From: Azospirillum sp. TSA2s
GTDB lineage: Bacteria > Pseudomonadota > Alphaproteobacteria > Azospirillales > Azospirillaceae
Assembly (NCBI RefSeq): GCF_004923315.1
Contig: NZ_CP039650.1
Span: 496,001 to 560,000 of the forward strand
Direction of reading: 5' to 3'
Length of the DNA stretch: 64,000 bases
The notes beneath the pieces were generated by a model. It worked only from the letters and a program-made list of their open reading frames with translations. It was not told where the DNA came from and searched no databases. The number at the start of each line of letters is the position of its first letter. Position 1 is the first letter of the stretch. The position numbers and the translations under genes were made by a program. This document shows positions 41,159-48,311 of the stretch, in pieces.

Positions 41159-42382
41159 TCACGACTTGACCGGCGTGTCGTCGTCGGTCGCCGCCGGATT
41201 GGCCGTGCCCGTAGCACTGGCCGCAGGGGACGGAGCGCCCGCCGCGGCAAACCCGGCCATGCCCGCAGCGCTGGCCGCAGGCGACAGAGCGCCCGCCGCA
41301 GCGAACCCGGCCATGCCCGCAGCGCTGGCCGCAGGAGACGGAGCGCCCGCCGCAGCGAAGCCGGCCATACCCGCAGCGCTGGCCGCAGGCGACGGAGCAC
41401 CCGCCGCAGCGAAGCCGGCCATACCCGCAGCGCTGGCCGCAGGAGACGGTGCGCCAGCCGCAGCGAACCCGGCCATGCCGGCGGCACTGGCCGCAGGAGA
41501 CGGAGCGCCAGCCGCAGCGAACCCGGCCATGCCAGCAGCACTGGCCGCAGGCGACGGTGCGCCAGCCGCAGCGAACCCGGCCATGCCGGCGGCACTGGCC
41601 GCAGGAGACGGAGCGCCAGCCGCGGCGAACCCGGCCATGCCGGCGGCACTGGCCGCAGGAGACGGTGCGCCAGCCGCAGCGAACCCGGCCATGCCAGCAG
41701 CACTGGCCGCAGGAGACGGTGCGCCAGCCGCAGCGAACCCGGCCATGCCAGCAGCACTGGCCGCAGGAGACGGTGCGCCAGCCGCAGCGAACCCGGCCAT
41801 GCCAGCAGCACTGGCCGCAGGAGACGGTGCGCCAGCCGCGGCAAACCCGGCCATGCCGGCGGCGCTGGCCGCAGGCGACGGTGCACCCGCCGCAGCAAAC
41901 CCAGCCATACCCGCACCGCTGAAAGCAGGCGACGGAGCGCCAGCCGCGGCAAACCCGGCCGTGCCTGCAGCACCCGCCGCAGCAAACCCAGCCATACCCG
42001 CACCGCTGAAAGCAGGCGACGGAGCGCCAGCCGCGGCAAACCCGGCCGTGCCGGCGGCGCTGGCCGCCGGCGACGGAGCACCTGCGGCGGCGTGCCCGGC
42101 CATGCCTGCGCCGGCAAAGGAGGGAAGCGCGACGCCGGCCAGCGAAACAGCCGATGCCGCATTGGCAATCGATTCAGCGACCGTTGCGACACCGGTCTCG
42201 TTTGACAGGTTACCGAATGCCTCGGCCGCGGCAGAGCGTACATCCTCGGCCGTTATTCCGGCGAAACCGCTCTGCGCGAGAAGCGCTTGCTTGCCGGCAA
42301 TATCCGACGTGTTCAACTGATCTCTAAATCCGCCATCGGTGGCGAGACGCTTTATAAGGTCAAGAGCCTGTTCGCTGGCCAT
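41159..42382 (-). CDS. Repeat-rich RiPP precursor with Nif11-type leader
   Basis: 407 residues, start ATG at 42382 behind a strong GCAGGAGGGG. Residues 1-60 form a leader of Nif11-like type (EQALDLIKRLATDGGFRDQL, KQALLAQSGFAGITAEDVRSAA). Residues 92-390 are sixteen 18-residue repeats plus one 11-residue partial; consensus AGMAGFAAAGAPSPAASA. The end is ATDDDTPVKS. No cysteine occurs anywhere in the protein. The leader is clearly related to that of the gene at 42717. Adjacent to YcaO/TfuA and sulfur-delivery genes, so it is the likely substrate. The long open plus-strand frame here is a shadow of the repeats. Confidence 0.88.
   Translation of the reverse strand: MASEQALDLIKRLATDGGFRDQLNTSDIAGKQALLAQSGFAGITAEDVRSAAAEAFGNLSNETGVATVAESIANAASAVSLAGVALPSFAGAGMAGHAAAGAPSPAASAAGTAGFAAAGAPSPAFSGAGMAGFAAAGAAGTAGFAAAGAPSPAFSGAGMAGFAAAGAPSPAASAAGMAGFAAAGAPSPAASAAGMAGFAAAGAPSPAASAAGMAGFAAAGAPSPAASAAGMAGFAAAGAPSPAASAAGMAGFAAAGAPSPAASAAGMAGFAAAGAPSPAASAAGMAGFAAAGAPSPAASAAGMAGFAAAGAPSPAASAAGMAGFAAAGAPSPAASAAGMAGFAAAGAPSPAASAAGMAGFAAAGALSPAASAAGMAGFAAAGAPSPAASATGTANPAATDDDTPVKS
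41213..42109 (-). repeat. 54-base tandem repeat array inside the precursor gene
   Basis: Sixteen 54-base units plus a 33-base partial unit, encoding AGMAGFAAAGA(P/L)SPAASA with first-end variants (AGH, AGT, AFSG). The 13 units nearest the 3' end are almost identical at the DNA level, while the leader-proximal units vary. This indicates recent expansion or homogenisation towards the 3' end. Confidence 0.92.
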
Positions 42383-42430
42383 TTGGCCCCTCCTGCAACG
42401 GGACTGCCAATTCGATTGTTACTATCGTTG

Positions 42431-42480
42431 AGCAACAGCTAAACCAATAGCATAGGCAATCGAGTTGGTTTCTACCAAAA
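42431..42480 (-). promoter_or_regulatory. Candidate promoter/operator of the repeat precursor
   Basis: On the minus strand TGGTTT-AGCTG-TTGC (42432-42446) has the GG-N10-GC spacing of a sigma-54 promoter, about 40 bases before the ribosome site, but the -24 box lacks CAC. Overlapping it is an inverted repeat AAACCAA (42441-42447)...TTGGTTT (42465-42471) followed by ACCAAAA. The whole 42383-42647 gap is AT-richer than its surroundings and contains no ORF. Confidence 0.35.
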
Positions 42481-42647
42481 TCCGGCGGATTCCGATGAAT
42501 CGCGCATAAATTTAATATTGGGCCGCTGACCAGTCAGGCGACGGAAACCGCACCGATCCGCAAAGAAAGCGCCGCGCATTGATCCAATGCACCAAATGTT
42601 AAGAACGACACGCAGAGACAAAAACGGTCGCCGCGATAAACTAGTGT

Positions 42648-42699
42648 CAAAAACGGCGGGCCGACTGGAGCGACTCGGCATTGCTCCAGTCAGCCCGCC
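42648..42699 (-). terminator. Intrinsic terminator of the second precursor gene
   Basis: On the minus strand GGCGGGCTGACTGGAGC (42699-42683) pairs with GCTCCAGTCGGCCCGCC (42671-42655) with one mismatch, followed by GTTTTTG. It lies 17 bases past the stop at 42717 and separates the two precursor genes into independent transcripts. Confidence 0.88.
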
Positions 42700-42716
42700 C
42701 ATTACCGTTCCTGAAT

Positions 42717-43181
42717 TCAGGCGGCCTTCTGATAAGCAGAGGCGGAGGCACCGCTGAAATTAGCGGTAAACGACGCCATCACATGGACATCGACCGTTTC
42801 AATCGCCGACGCGCTGGCAGCGACATGCCGCGGAGCCAACGCGCGACCATCAGCCGTCTCGATCGCAGACGCGCTCATCGCGACATGCCGCGGAGCGAGC
42901 GCGTGACCATCAGCCGTCTCGATCGCAGACGCGCTGGCGGCAACTTCGGTCACCATGCCTGCGCTCGGAGCGAGGTTGGAAGCAACGGCTGGAACAGCTT
43001 CAGCTTGCGTGCCGAAGACGTTTGCAGCAGCCGTGCGCATGTCGGACGCCGTCAGCGTTCCGAAGCCGCAACGCTGGAGAAGATCGCGCTTCCCCTGTGC
43101 GTCGAGCGATTGCAACTGGCTGCGAAAGCCATGGTCGGTAGCGAGGGACTTCAAGAGATCGAAAGCCGTCGAGTCGGCCAT
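42717..43181 (-). CDS. Second RiPP precursor with Nif11-type leader and APRH-containing repeats
   Basis: 154 residues from the ATG at 43181 (8 bases after GGAGG). The leader STAFDLLKSLATDHGFRSQL / KRDLLQRCGFGTLTASDMRTAAANVFG matches the leader of the 407-residue precursor almost position by position. Residues 83-122 are two 20-residue repeats, consensus SASAIETADGHALAPRHVAM, with a third degenerate copy (SASAIETVDVHVMAS) and a tail SGASASAYQKAA. The only Cys is in the leader. It has its own strong terminator, so it can be made in excess over the enzymes. Confidence 0.85.
   Translation of the reverse strand: MADSTAFDLLKSLATDHGFRSQLQSLDAQGKRDLLQRCGFGTLTASDMRTAAANVFGTQAEAVPAVASNLAPSAGMVTEVAASASAIETADGHALAPRHVAMSASAIETADGRALAPRHVAASASAIETVDVHVMASFTANFSGASASAYQKAA
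42774..42935 (-). repeat. 60-base tandem repeats in the second precursor
   Basis: Two full 60-base units and a partial third; each full unit encodes SASAIETADG(H/R)ALAPRHVA(M/A). The DNA units are nearly identical, with CGCGACATGCCGCGGAGC-type stretches visible twice on the plus strand. Confidence 0.88.
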
Positions 43182-43309
43182 GTTCATCGCCTCCACAATT
43201 CATGCCGGCCAGTTCCAGCGGACATGACGACGGTACTGTGAAGGCTCAGCCTCGAACAAGCTAAAAAAGTTGCACAATGCGAGAATATTGCTACCGTCAG
43301 GCCATCGAA

Positions 43310-43882
43310 TCAGTAAGCCCGACTCTGCAGCGACCGGACTGCTTGAGCGCGACCGCAGCCGAACCACTCCTCCCGGGTCTGGCGCCAGAAATCGGCCTCC
43401 GCCGGGACCATCGGTTCGGGCAGAAGACCCGACCCGCGGATCCGGGAACCAAGCCGGCGCGCCACGGCCTGCGAGGCCGCATTGTCCGGGTGGATCGAAT
43501 GGACGACCTCGGTCCAGCCGAGATGGTCGAACACCCAGTCGATGGCCGCGACGGCACTCTCCATCGCATAGCCGCGCCCCCAGCACTCGCGTGGAAGAAC
43601 CCAGCCAACCTCCGTCACCGGCCAGCCTTCCGGCACCCATGGGCCGACCCGCCCCACCCACCGGCCGCTGTCCTTCTCGATCACCGAAAACATGCCGAAG
43701 CCCTGGATCGCCCAGGCACCGGCCATGCCGACGAACCCCCGCCATGCCACGGATCGCGATTGCAGGCCGCCGATGAAGACGGTCGCCTGGGGATCGGTCA
43801 TCATCGCAGCCCAGGCGTCGAAGTCCTCCGCTTGCGTGGGCCGAAGGATCAGACGCGCGGTTTCCAGAACCGGTTCACCCAT
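43310..43882 (-). CDS. GNAT acetyltransferase (RimJ/RimL-like)
   Basis: 190 residues from the ATG at 43882. The family layout is clear: LETARLILRPTQAEDFDAWAAMMTDPQ, GMFSVIEKDSGRWVGRVGPWVPEGWPVTEVGWVLPRECWGRGYAMESA with the acetyl-CoA loop RGYAxE, and VVHSIHPDNAASQAVARRLG. It resembles N-terminal or small-molecule acetyltransferases of the RimJ/RimL type. It lies about 130 bases upstream of the second precursor in the same orientation, so it might be a tailoring or self-protection gene, but this type is common and the link is weak. Confidence 0.88.
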   Translation of the reverse strand: MGEPVLETARLILRPTQAEDFDAWAAMMTDPQATVFIGGLQSRSVAWRGFVGMAGAWAIQGFGMFSVIEKDSGRWVGRVGPWVPEGWPVTEVGWVLPRECWGRGYAMESAVAAIDWVFDHLGWTEVVHSIHPDNAASQAVARRLGSRIRGSGLLPEPMVPAEADFWRQTREEWFGCGRAQAVRSLQSRAY

Positions 43883-44219
43883 GGATGCCACCATCGCCAA
43901 TCAGAAAGCACCGCGAAGACGGAAAACCCAAGCCGGGAATATCCTTTGCAAGGAGCTGCGGCCTCGCGCGCAGATCAAGGATAATCGACAACCGAAAACA
44001 CATGGCGGCACCGTGTCAGACAACGCATGGACGAATCATCATTCACAGGCATCAGCCGTCCGTCCAGAGCGAACTGTCGGTACTACCCCTTCATCTAAGC
44101 GGAACACCCTAGGCGTTCTGGGCTAGGGTGGCGGCGCGTCCGGCATCCCATATAGTAGCGCGCCTCCCGGTCCCGCGACCGTGGGGGGACAAGAAGAACG
44201 GACACAAGAACGGAGTACG
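43883..44219. other. Intergenic region with an inverted repeat
   Basis: 337 bases between divergent genes. CACCCTAG (44105-44112) and CTAGGGTG (44123-44130) form a perfect 8-base inverted repeat, and CGGTC/GACCG (44168-44181) a shorter one. Both are close to the start of the secreted-protein gene at 44220 and may be operator elements. No ORF or RNA gene recognised. Confidence 0.4.
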
Positions 44220-44672
44220 ATGATGTCGCGGTTTCGGATGGCGGTTCTGGCCCTGACGGCAATGAGCGGCGCAACCCTGGCCCTCACCGGCTTCAGCGGC
44301 GCCGCCGCAGCCCAGTCCAAGCTGGATTCCTCGGGCCAGCCCGTGTGGGACGAAAGCCACAACCAGCGTCCGACCGCGCCCAGCGACCGCGCGCTGCCGG
44401 CCGGGGTGGTGACGCTGCGCACGGCGACCTCCGCCCCCGGCCTGCTCGGCGTCTACGCCCGCAACGGCCTGCCCTTCGACATCGTGCTGAGCCGGGTCGA
44501 CGCCACCCAGTGCGTCAACATCGTGCCGGAGGATTGCGGTCTGCTCGGCACCGACATCCGCGTCGCGACCGGTGCGGAGGTGCTGGTGCGCAGCGTGCGG
44601 CAGGCCGACATGACCCGCACCTACGGTGTCGTCCCGGTCTACAGCTGGCGCCCGGCGGTCGCCGCCAAGTAA
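44220..44672 (+). CDS. Secreted or periplasmic protein of unknown function
   Basis: 150 residues with a signal peptide (MSRFRMAVLALTAMSGATLALTG, cleavage near GAAAAQ). The mature part contains LPAGVVTLRTATSAPGLLGVYARNGLPFDIVLSRVDATQCVNIVPEDCGLLG, with two cysteines spaced for a disulfide, and ends in RTYGVVPVYSWRPAVAAK. Start ATG after CGGAGTACG; a second ATG follows immediately. No family recognised. Confidence 0.78.
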   Translation: MMSRFRMAVLALTAMSGATLALTGFSGAAAAQSKLDSSGQPVWDESHNQRPTAPSDRALPAGVVTLRTATSAPGLLGVYARNGLPFDIVLSRVDATQCVNIVPEDCGLLGTDIRVATGAEVLVRSVRQADMTRTYGVVPVYSWRPAVAAK

Positions 44673-44684
44673 AGCGGCCAGACA

Positions 44685-44711
44685 GGACCGCCGCCACCCG
44701 TGCGGCGGTCC
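44685..44711 (+). terminator. Hairpin terminator candidate
   Basis: GGACCGCCGC and GCGGCGGTCC form a perfect 10-base stem with loop CACCCGT, 13 bases after the stop; only a short CCCTTTCC follows, so the T-tract is weak. Confidence 0.55.
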
Positions 44712-44794
44712 CGCCCTTTCCATCTCTACCCTATTCTCTTGACTTCCCGTCGCCTGCGGGCTGAATGCCCGGGAGATCAGACGGGTTGCCGGCG

Positions 44795-45088
44795 ATGATG
44801 TCCTTGTCCAAGATTATTCTCCTTGCGCTGGTGATCGGCGCGGTGTGGTTCGGCTGGCGCTGGGTCAACCGCGTGCAGGAAATCGGCCGCGCCCGTACCG
44901 CCGCCCGCCGCCAGGACGGCCCCAACCAATCCGGACGGCGCGATGCCGCATCCGGCGCCTCGACGCGCGACGCCGGCGCCTACGCCGTGGAGGCGGAGGA
45001 CATGGAGAAATGTCCGGAATGCGGCGCCTATGTCGCCCCCCGCTCCGCCGTGTCCTGCGGCCGCCCCGCCTGCCCCTACGGCCGCTGA
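44795..45088 (+). CDS. PP0621-like small protein with TM helix and zinc ribbon
   Basis: 97 residues from the ATG at 44795 (44798 and 44765 are in-frame alternatives). An N-terminal TM helix (SLSKIILLALVIGAVWFGWRWVN) is followed by a charged linker and a C-terminal CPECGAYV...CGRPACPYGR, which looks like a four-cysteine zinc ribbon. Proteins of this layout are widespread in proteobacteria and lack a known function. Confidence 0.8.
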   Translation: MMSLSKIILLALVIGAVWFGWRWVNRVQEIGRARTAARRQDGPNQSGRRDAASGASTRDAGAYAVEAEDMEKCPECGAYVAPRSAVSCGRPACPYGR

Positions 45089-45181
45089 CGGCGGGAGCGG
45101 TCTGCCGCGCTGCGGCTTGATTTGACGGTCCCACCCGCCTATCGTGCGGCGCGTTTTCAACATTTCTATTGTGGACCGTCC

Positions 45182-46078
45182 ATGGCCTCCCAGATCGGGA
45201 CTTCCGACGGCGGAAACTCCGCCGACCGCCGCGGCCTGTCGTTCCAGGCCCTGATCCTCAAGCTCCACCAGTTCTGGTCGGAGCAGGGTTGCGTCATCCT
45301 GCAGCCCTACGACATGGAGGTCGGCGCCGGCACCTTCCACCCGGCGACCACGCTGCGTGCGCTGGGTCCCGATGCCTGGAAGGCGGCCTATGTCCAGCCG
45401 TCGCGCCGGCCGAAGGACGGCCGCTATGGCGAGAACCCGAACCGCCTGCAGCACTATTACCAGTACCAGGTCATCATGAAGCCCTCGCCGGCCAACGCGC
45501 AGGAGCTTTACCTGGACAGCCTGCGCGCCATCGGCATCGACCCTGCGCTGCACGACATCCGCTTCGTCGAGGACGACTGGGAAAGCCCGACTCTGGGCGC
45601 CTGGGGCCTGGGCTGGGAAGTGTGGTGCGACGGCATGGAAGTGACGCAGTACACCTATTTCCAGCAGGTCGGCGGCATCGAATGCGATCCGGTCGCGGTC
45701 GAGCTGACCTATGGCCTGGAGCGCCTCGCCATGTATGTGCAGGGCGTGGAGAATGTCTACGACCTGGACTTCAACGGCCAGGGCGTGAAGTACGGCGACG
45801 TCTTCAAGCGCGCCGAGATCGAATACTCGAAGCATAACTTCGAGTTCGCCAACACCGACATGCTGCTCCAGCATTTCAAGGACGCCGAGGCCGAGTGTCA
45901 GGCCCTGGTGGCGCAGAATCTTGCGCTGCCCGCCTATGACCAGTGCATCAAGGCGTCGCATCTGTTCAACCTGCTGGACGCCCGCGGCGTGATCAGCGTT
46001 GTCGAGCGCGCCGCCTATATCGGCCGCGTGCGCACGCTGGCCAAGGCCTGCTGTGAAGCCTGGACGGGGGCGAAGTAA
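45182..46078 (+). CDS. glyQ: Glycyl-tRNA synthetase alpha subunit
   Basis: 298 residues from the ATG at 45182. Class II catalytic subunit of the heterotetrameric enzyme: FQALILKLHQFWSEQGCVILQPYDMEVGAGTFHPATTLRALGP, AAYVQPSRRPKDGRYGENPNRLQHYYQYQVIMKPSP and YTYFQQVGGIECDPVAVELTYGLERLAMYVQG. Followed 4 bases later by glyS; one operon. Confidence 0.98.
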   Translation: MASQIGTSDGGNSADRRGLSFQALILKLHQFWSEQGCVILQPYDMEVGAGTFHPATTLRALGPDAWKAAYVQPSRRPKDGRYGENPNRLQHYYQYQVIMKPSPANAQELYLDSLRAIGIDPALHDIRFVEDDWESPTLGAWGLGWEVWCDGMEVTQYTYFQQVGGIECDPVAVELTYGLERLAMYVQGVENVYDLDFNGQGVKYGDVFKRAEIEYSKHNFEFANTDMLLQHFKDAEAECQALVAQNLALPAYDQCIKASHLFNLLDARGVISVVERAAYIGRVRTLAKACCEAWTGAK

Positions 46079-46082
46079 TCCC

Positions 46083-48170
46083 ATGACCGAACTCCTGATC
46101 GAATTCTTCTCCGAAGAAATCCCCGCCCGCATGCAGGCGCGGGCCGCCGACGACCTGAAGCGCCTCGTCACCGACAAGCTGGCGGCGAACGGCCTGACCT
46201 TCGCCAAGGCCGAAGCGCACTCCACCCCGCGCCGTCTGGCCTTGGTGGTCGACGGGCTGCCGGAGCGCACCGCCGACGTGCGCGAGGAGAAGAAGGGTCC
46301 GCGCGTCGGCTCGCCGGAGCAGGCGGTCGCCGGCTTCCTGAAGTCGGCCGGCCTCGACAGCCTCGACCAGTGCGAGCAGCGCGACACCGGCAAGGGCGTC
46401 TTCTATTTCGCCGTGACCGAGAAGAAGGGCCGCGAGACTGCCGAGGTGCTGGCGGAGATCATCCCCGCCGCCATGGCCGAGCTGCCCTGGCCGAAGTCGA
46501 TGCGCTGGGGCACCGGCACCGTGCGCTGGGTCCGTCCGCTGCACTCGATCATCGCCCTGTTCGGCGGACGCGTGCTCGACGGCGGCTATGACGTCGGCGG
46601 CACCCAGGGCCGCATCGCCTTCGGCAACGGCACGCGCGGCCACCGCTTCCTGGCGCCCGACGCCTTCACGGTCGAGAGCTTCGCCGACTACAAGGAGAAG
46701 CTGCGCGCCGCCAAGGTGGTGCTCGACCGCGAGGAGCGCAAGGCCAAGATCAAGGCCGATGCCGAGGCGTTGGCCAAGGCCCAGGGCCTGACCCTGTCGC
46801 CCGACGACGCGCTGCTGGAGGAGGTCGCCGGCCTCGTCGAATGGCCGGTCGTGCTGATGGGCGGCATCGACGAAAGCTTCATGGACGTGCCGTCGGAGGT
46901 TCTCATCACCTCCATGCGCACCCATCAGAAGTATTTCGCCGTGCTGGACGCCGAGGGCCGGATGGCCCCGCGCTTCATCGTCGTGGCGAACACCGAGACG
47001 CTGGACGGCGGCAAGGCCGTGGTCGCCGGCAACGAGCGCGTGCTGCGCGCGCGCCTGTCCGACGCCAAGTTCTTCTGGGACCAGGACCGCAAGACCAAGC
47101 TGGAAGCCCGCGTCCCGGCGCTGGAGAAGATCACCTTCCACGCCAAGCTCGGTACGGTTGCCGAGAAGGTCACCCGCGTGCAGTTGCTGGCCGCCGAGAT
47201 CGCCCGCGCCATCGGCGCCGACAGCGACGCCGCCAGCCGCGCCGCCCTGCTCTGCAAGGCCGATCTGGTGACCGAGGTGGTCGGCGAGTTCCCCGAGGTC
47301 CAGGGTATCATGGGCCGCTACTACGCGCTGGGCCAGGGCGAGAGCGCCGACGTCGCGAACGCGATCGCCGACCATTACAAGCCGCTGGGTCCGTCGGACA
47401 GCTGCCCGACCGCGCCGGTTTCGGTTTCGGTGGCACTGGCCGACAAGATCGACACGCTGGTCGGTTTCTTCGCCATCGACGAGAAGCCTACGGGCTCGAA
47501 GGACCCCTATGCTCTGCGCCGTGCCGCGCTGGGCGTGATCCGGCTGGTGCTGGAGAACGGGCTGCGGGTGAAGCTGTCGGAGATTTTCGCTGCGGCCCAT
47601 GGCGCCTACACGGTCAGCGGCTTCGCCCCGGCCGGCAGTGTCGGCGGCGACCTGATGTCCTTCTTCGCCGACCGCCTGAAGGTGGTGCTGCGCGAGCAGG
47701 GAGTCCGCCACGATCTGGTGGATGCGGTGTTCGCGCTCGGCGGCGAGGACGATCTGGTGCGGCTGCTGGCGCGGGTGAAGGCCCTGCAGGCTTTCGTCGG
47801 GTCCGACGAGGGCGCCAACTTGGCAGCGGCCTACAAGCGCGCGTCCAACATCGTGCGCATCGAGGAGAAGAAGGACGGCGCGAGCTTCGACCAGCCGGTC
47901 GATGCCGCCCGTCTGGCCCAGGACGAGGAAAAGGCGCTGTTCACCGCGCTGAATGAAGCCTCAGCCACCGCCAAGCCGCTGCTGGACGCGGAGGATTTCA
48001 CCGGCACCATGGCGGCGCTGGCGAAGCTGCGCGGCCCGGTGGACGCCTTCTTCGACAAGGTGACGGTGAACGCGGAGGACAAGGATCTGCGCGCCAACCG
48101 CCTGCGCCTGCTGACGCAGATCCGCACGACGCTGAACGCGGTGGCCGACTTCTCGAAGATCGAGGGGTGA
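46083..48170 (+). CDS. glyS: Glycyl-tRNA synthetase beta subunit
   Basis: 695 residues. ELLIEFFSEEIPARMQARAADDLKRLV at the N-terminus, VRWVRPLHSIIALFGG, FGNGTRGHRFLAP, EVLITSMRTHQKYFAV, FFWDQDRKTKLEARVPALEKITFHAKLGT and the C-terminal anticodon-binding region (FFDKVTVNAEDKDLRANRLRLLTQI) are all in family order. Binds tRNA-Gly with the alpha subunit. It ends directly at the dispersed repeat element. Confidence 0.97.
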   Translation: MTELLIEFFSEEIPARMQARAADDLKRLVTDKLAANGLTFAKAEAHSTPRRLALVVDGLPERTADVREEKKGPRVGSPEQAVAGFLKSAGLDSLDQCEQRDTGKGVFYFAVTEKKGRETAEVLAEIIPAAMAELPWPKSMRWGTGTVRWVRPLHSIIALFGGRVLDGGYDVGGTQGRIAFGNGTRGHRFLAPDAFTVESFADYKEKLRAAKVVLDREERKAKIKADAEALAKAQGLTLSPDDALLEEVAGLVEWPVVLMGGIDESFMDVPSEVLITSMRTHQKYFAVLDAEGRMAPRFIVVANTETLDGGKAVVAGNERVLRARLSDAKFFWDQDRKTKLEARVPALEKITFHAKLGTVAEKVTRVQLLAAEIARAIGADSDAASRAALLCKADLVTEVVGEFPEVQGIMGRYYALGQGESADVANAIADHYKPLGPSDSCPTAPVSVSVALADKIDTLVGFFAIDEKPTGSKDPYALRRAALGVIRLVLENGLRVKLSEIFAAAHGAYTVSGFAPAGSVGGDLMSFFADRLKVVLREQGVRHDLVDAVFALGGEDDLVRLLARVKALQAFVGSDEGANLAAAYKRASNIVRIEEKKDGASFDQPVDAARLAQDEEKALFTALNEASATAKPLLDAEDFTGTMAALAKLRGPVDAFFDKVTVNAEDKDLRANRLRLLTQIRTTLNAVADFSKIEG

Positions 48171-48177
48171 GGCTTGG

Positions 48178-48311
48178 GGGTGGGGCGTTAGACCCCCACC
48201 CTGACCCTCCCCCGCTGGGCGGGGGAGGGGATAAGGGCTTGTTCGGAAAAGCAGCGGCAGTCCCTCCCCCGCCCAGCGGGGGAGGATAGGTGGGGGTCTA
48301 ACCCCGCACCC
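48178..48311. repeat. Dispersed double-hairpin intergenic element, copy 2
   Basis: Same core as 22321-22460 but inverted: GACCCCCACC...GGTGGGGGTC around two CCCCCGCTGGGCGGGGG-type hairpins and a central spacer with CTTGTTC and GCAGCGGCAGT. Outer arms around GTTAGAC/GTCTAAC are mutually complementary but differ from the outer arms of copy 1. It fills the entire gap between the convergent glyS and cheC stops, and so is in position to terminate both. Confidence 0.85.

Noticed and set aside
41213..42109. CRISPR array interpretation of the regular 54-base repeats
   Set aside because: There are no unique spacers between repeats, the repeats are contiguous and in frame, and no cas genes are nearby.
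39884..42205. A 773-codon plus-strand open frame with Arg/Ser/Gly repeats
   Set aside because: Composition is typical of an antisense frame of GC-rich repeats. It overlaps the well-supported ycaO and precursor genes and has no recognisable domain.
41166..42320. Long plus-strand open frame of 384 codons opposite the repeat precursor (ANPAMPAALAAGDGAPAA repeats)
   Set aside because: The minus-strand frame has a strong ribosome site, a leader homologous to the second precursor and the right orientation for the YcaO/TfuA operon. The plus-strand frame is open only because the 54-base repeat is stop-free in several frames.
43310..43882. GNAT acetyltransferase as a definite member of the thioamide cluster
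   Set aside because: RimJ/RimL-like genes are very common. It is separated from the second precursor by a gap of about 130 bases, and no specific evidence links it to the pathway.
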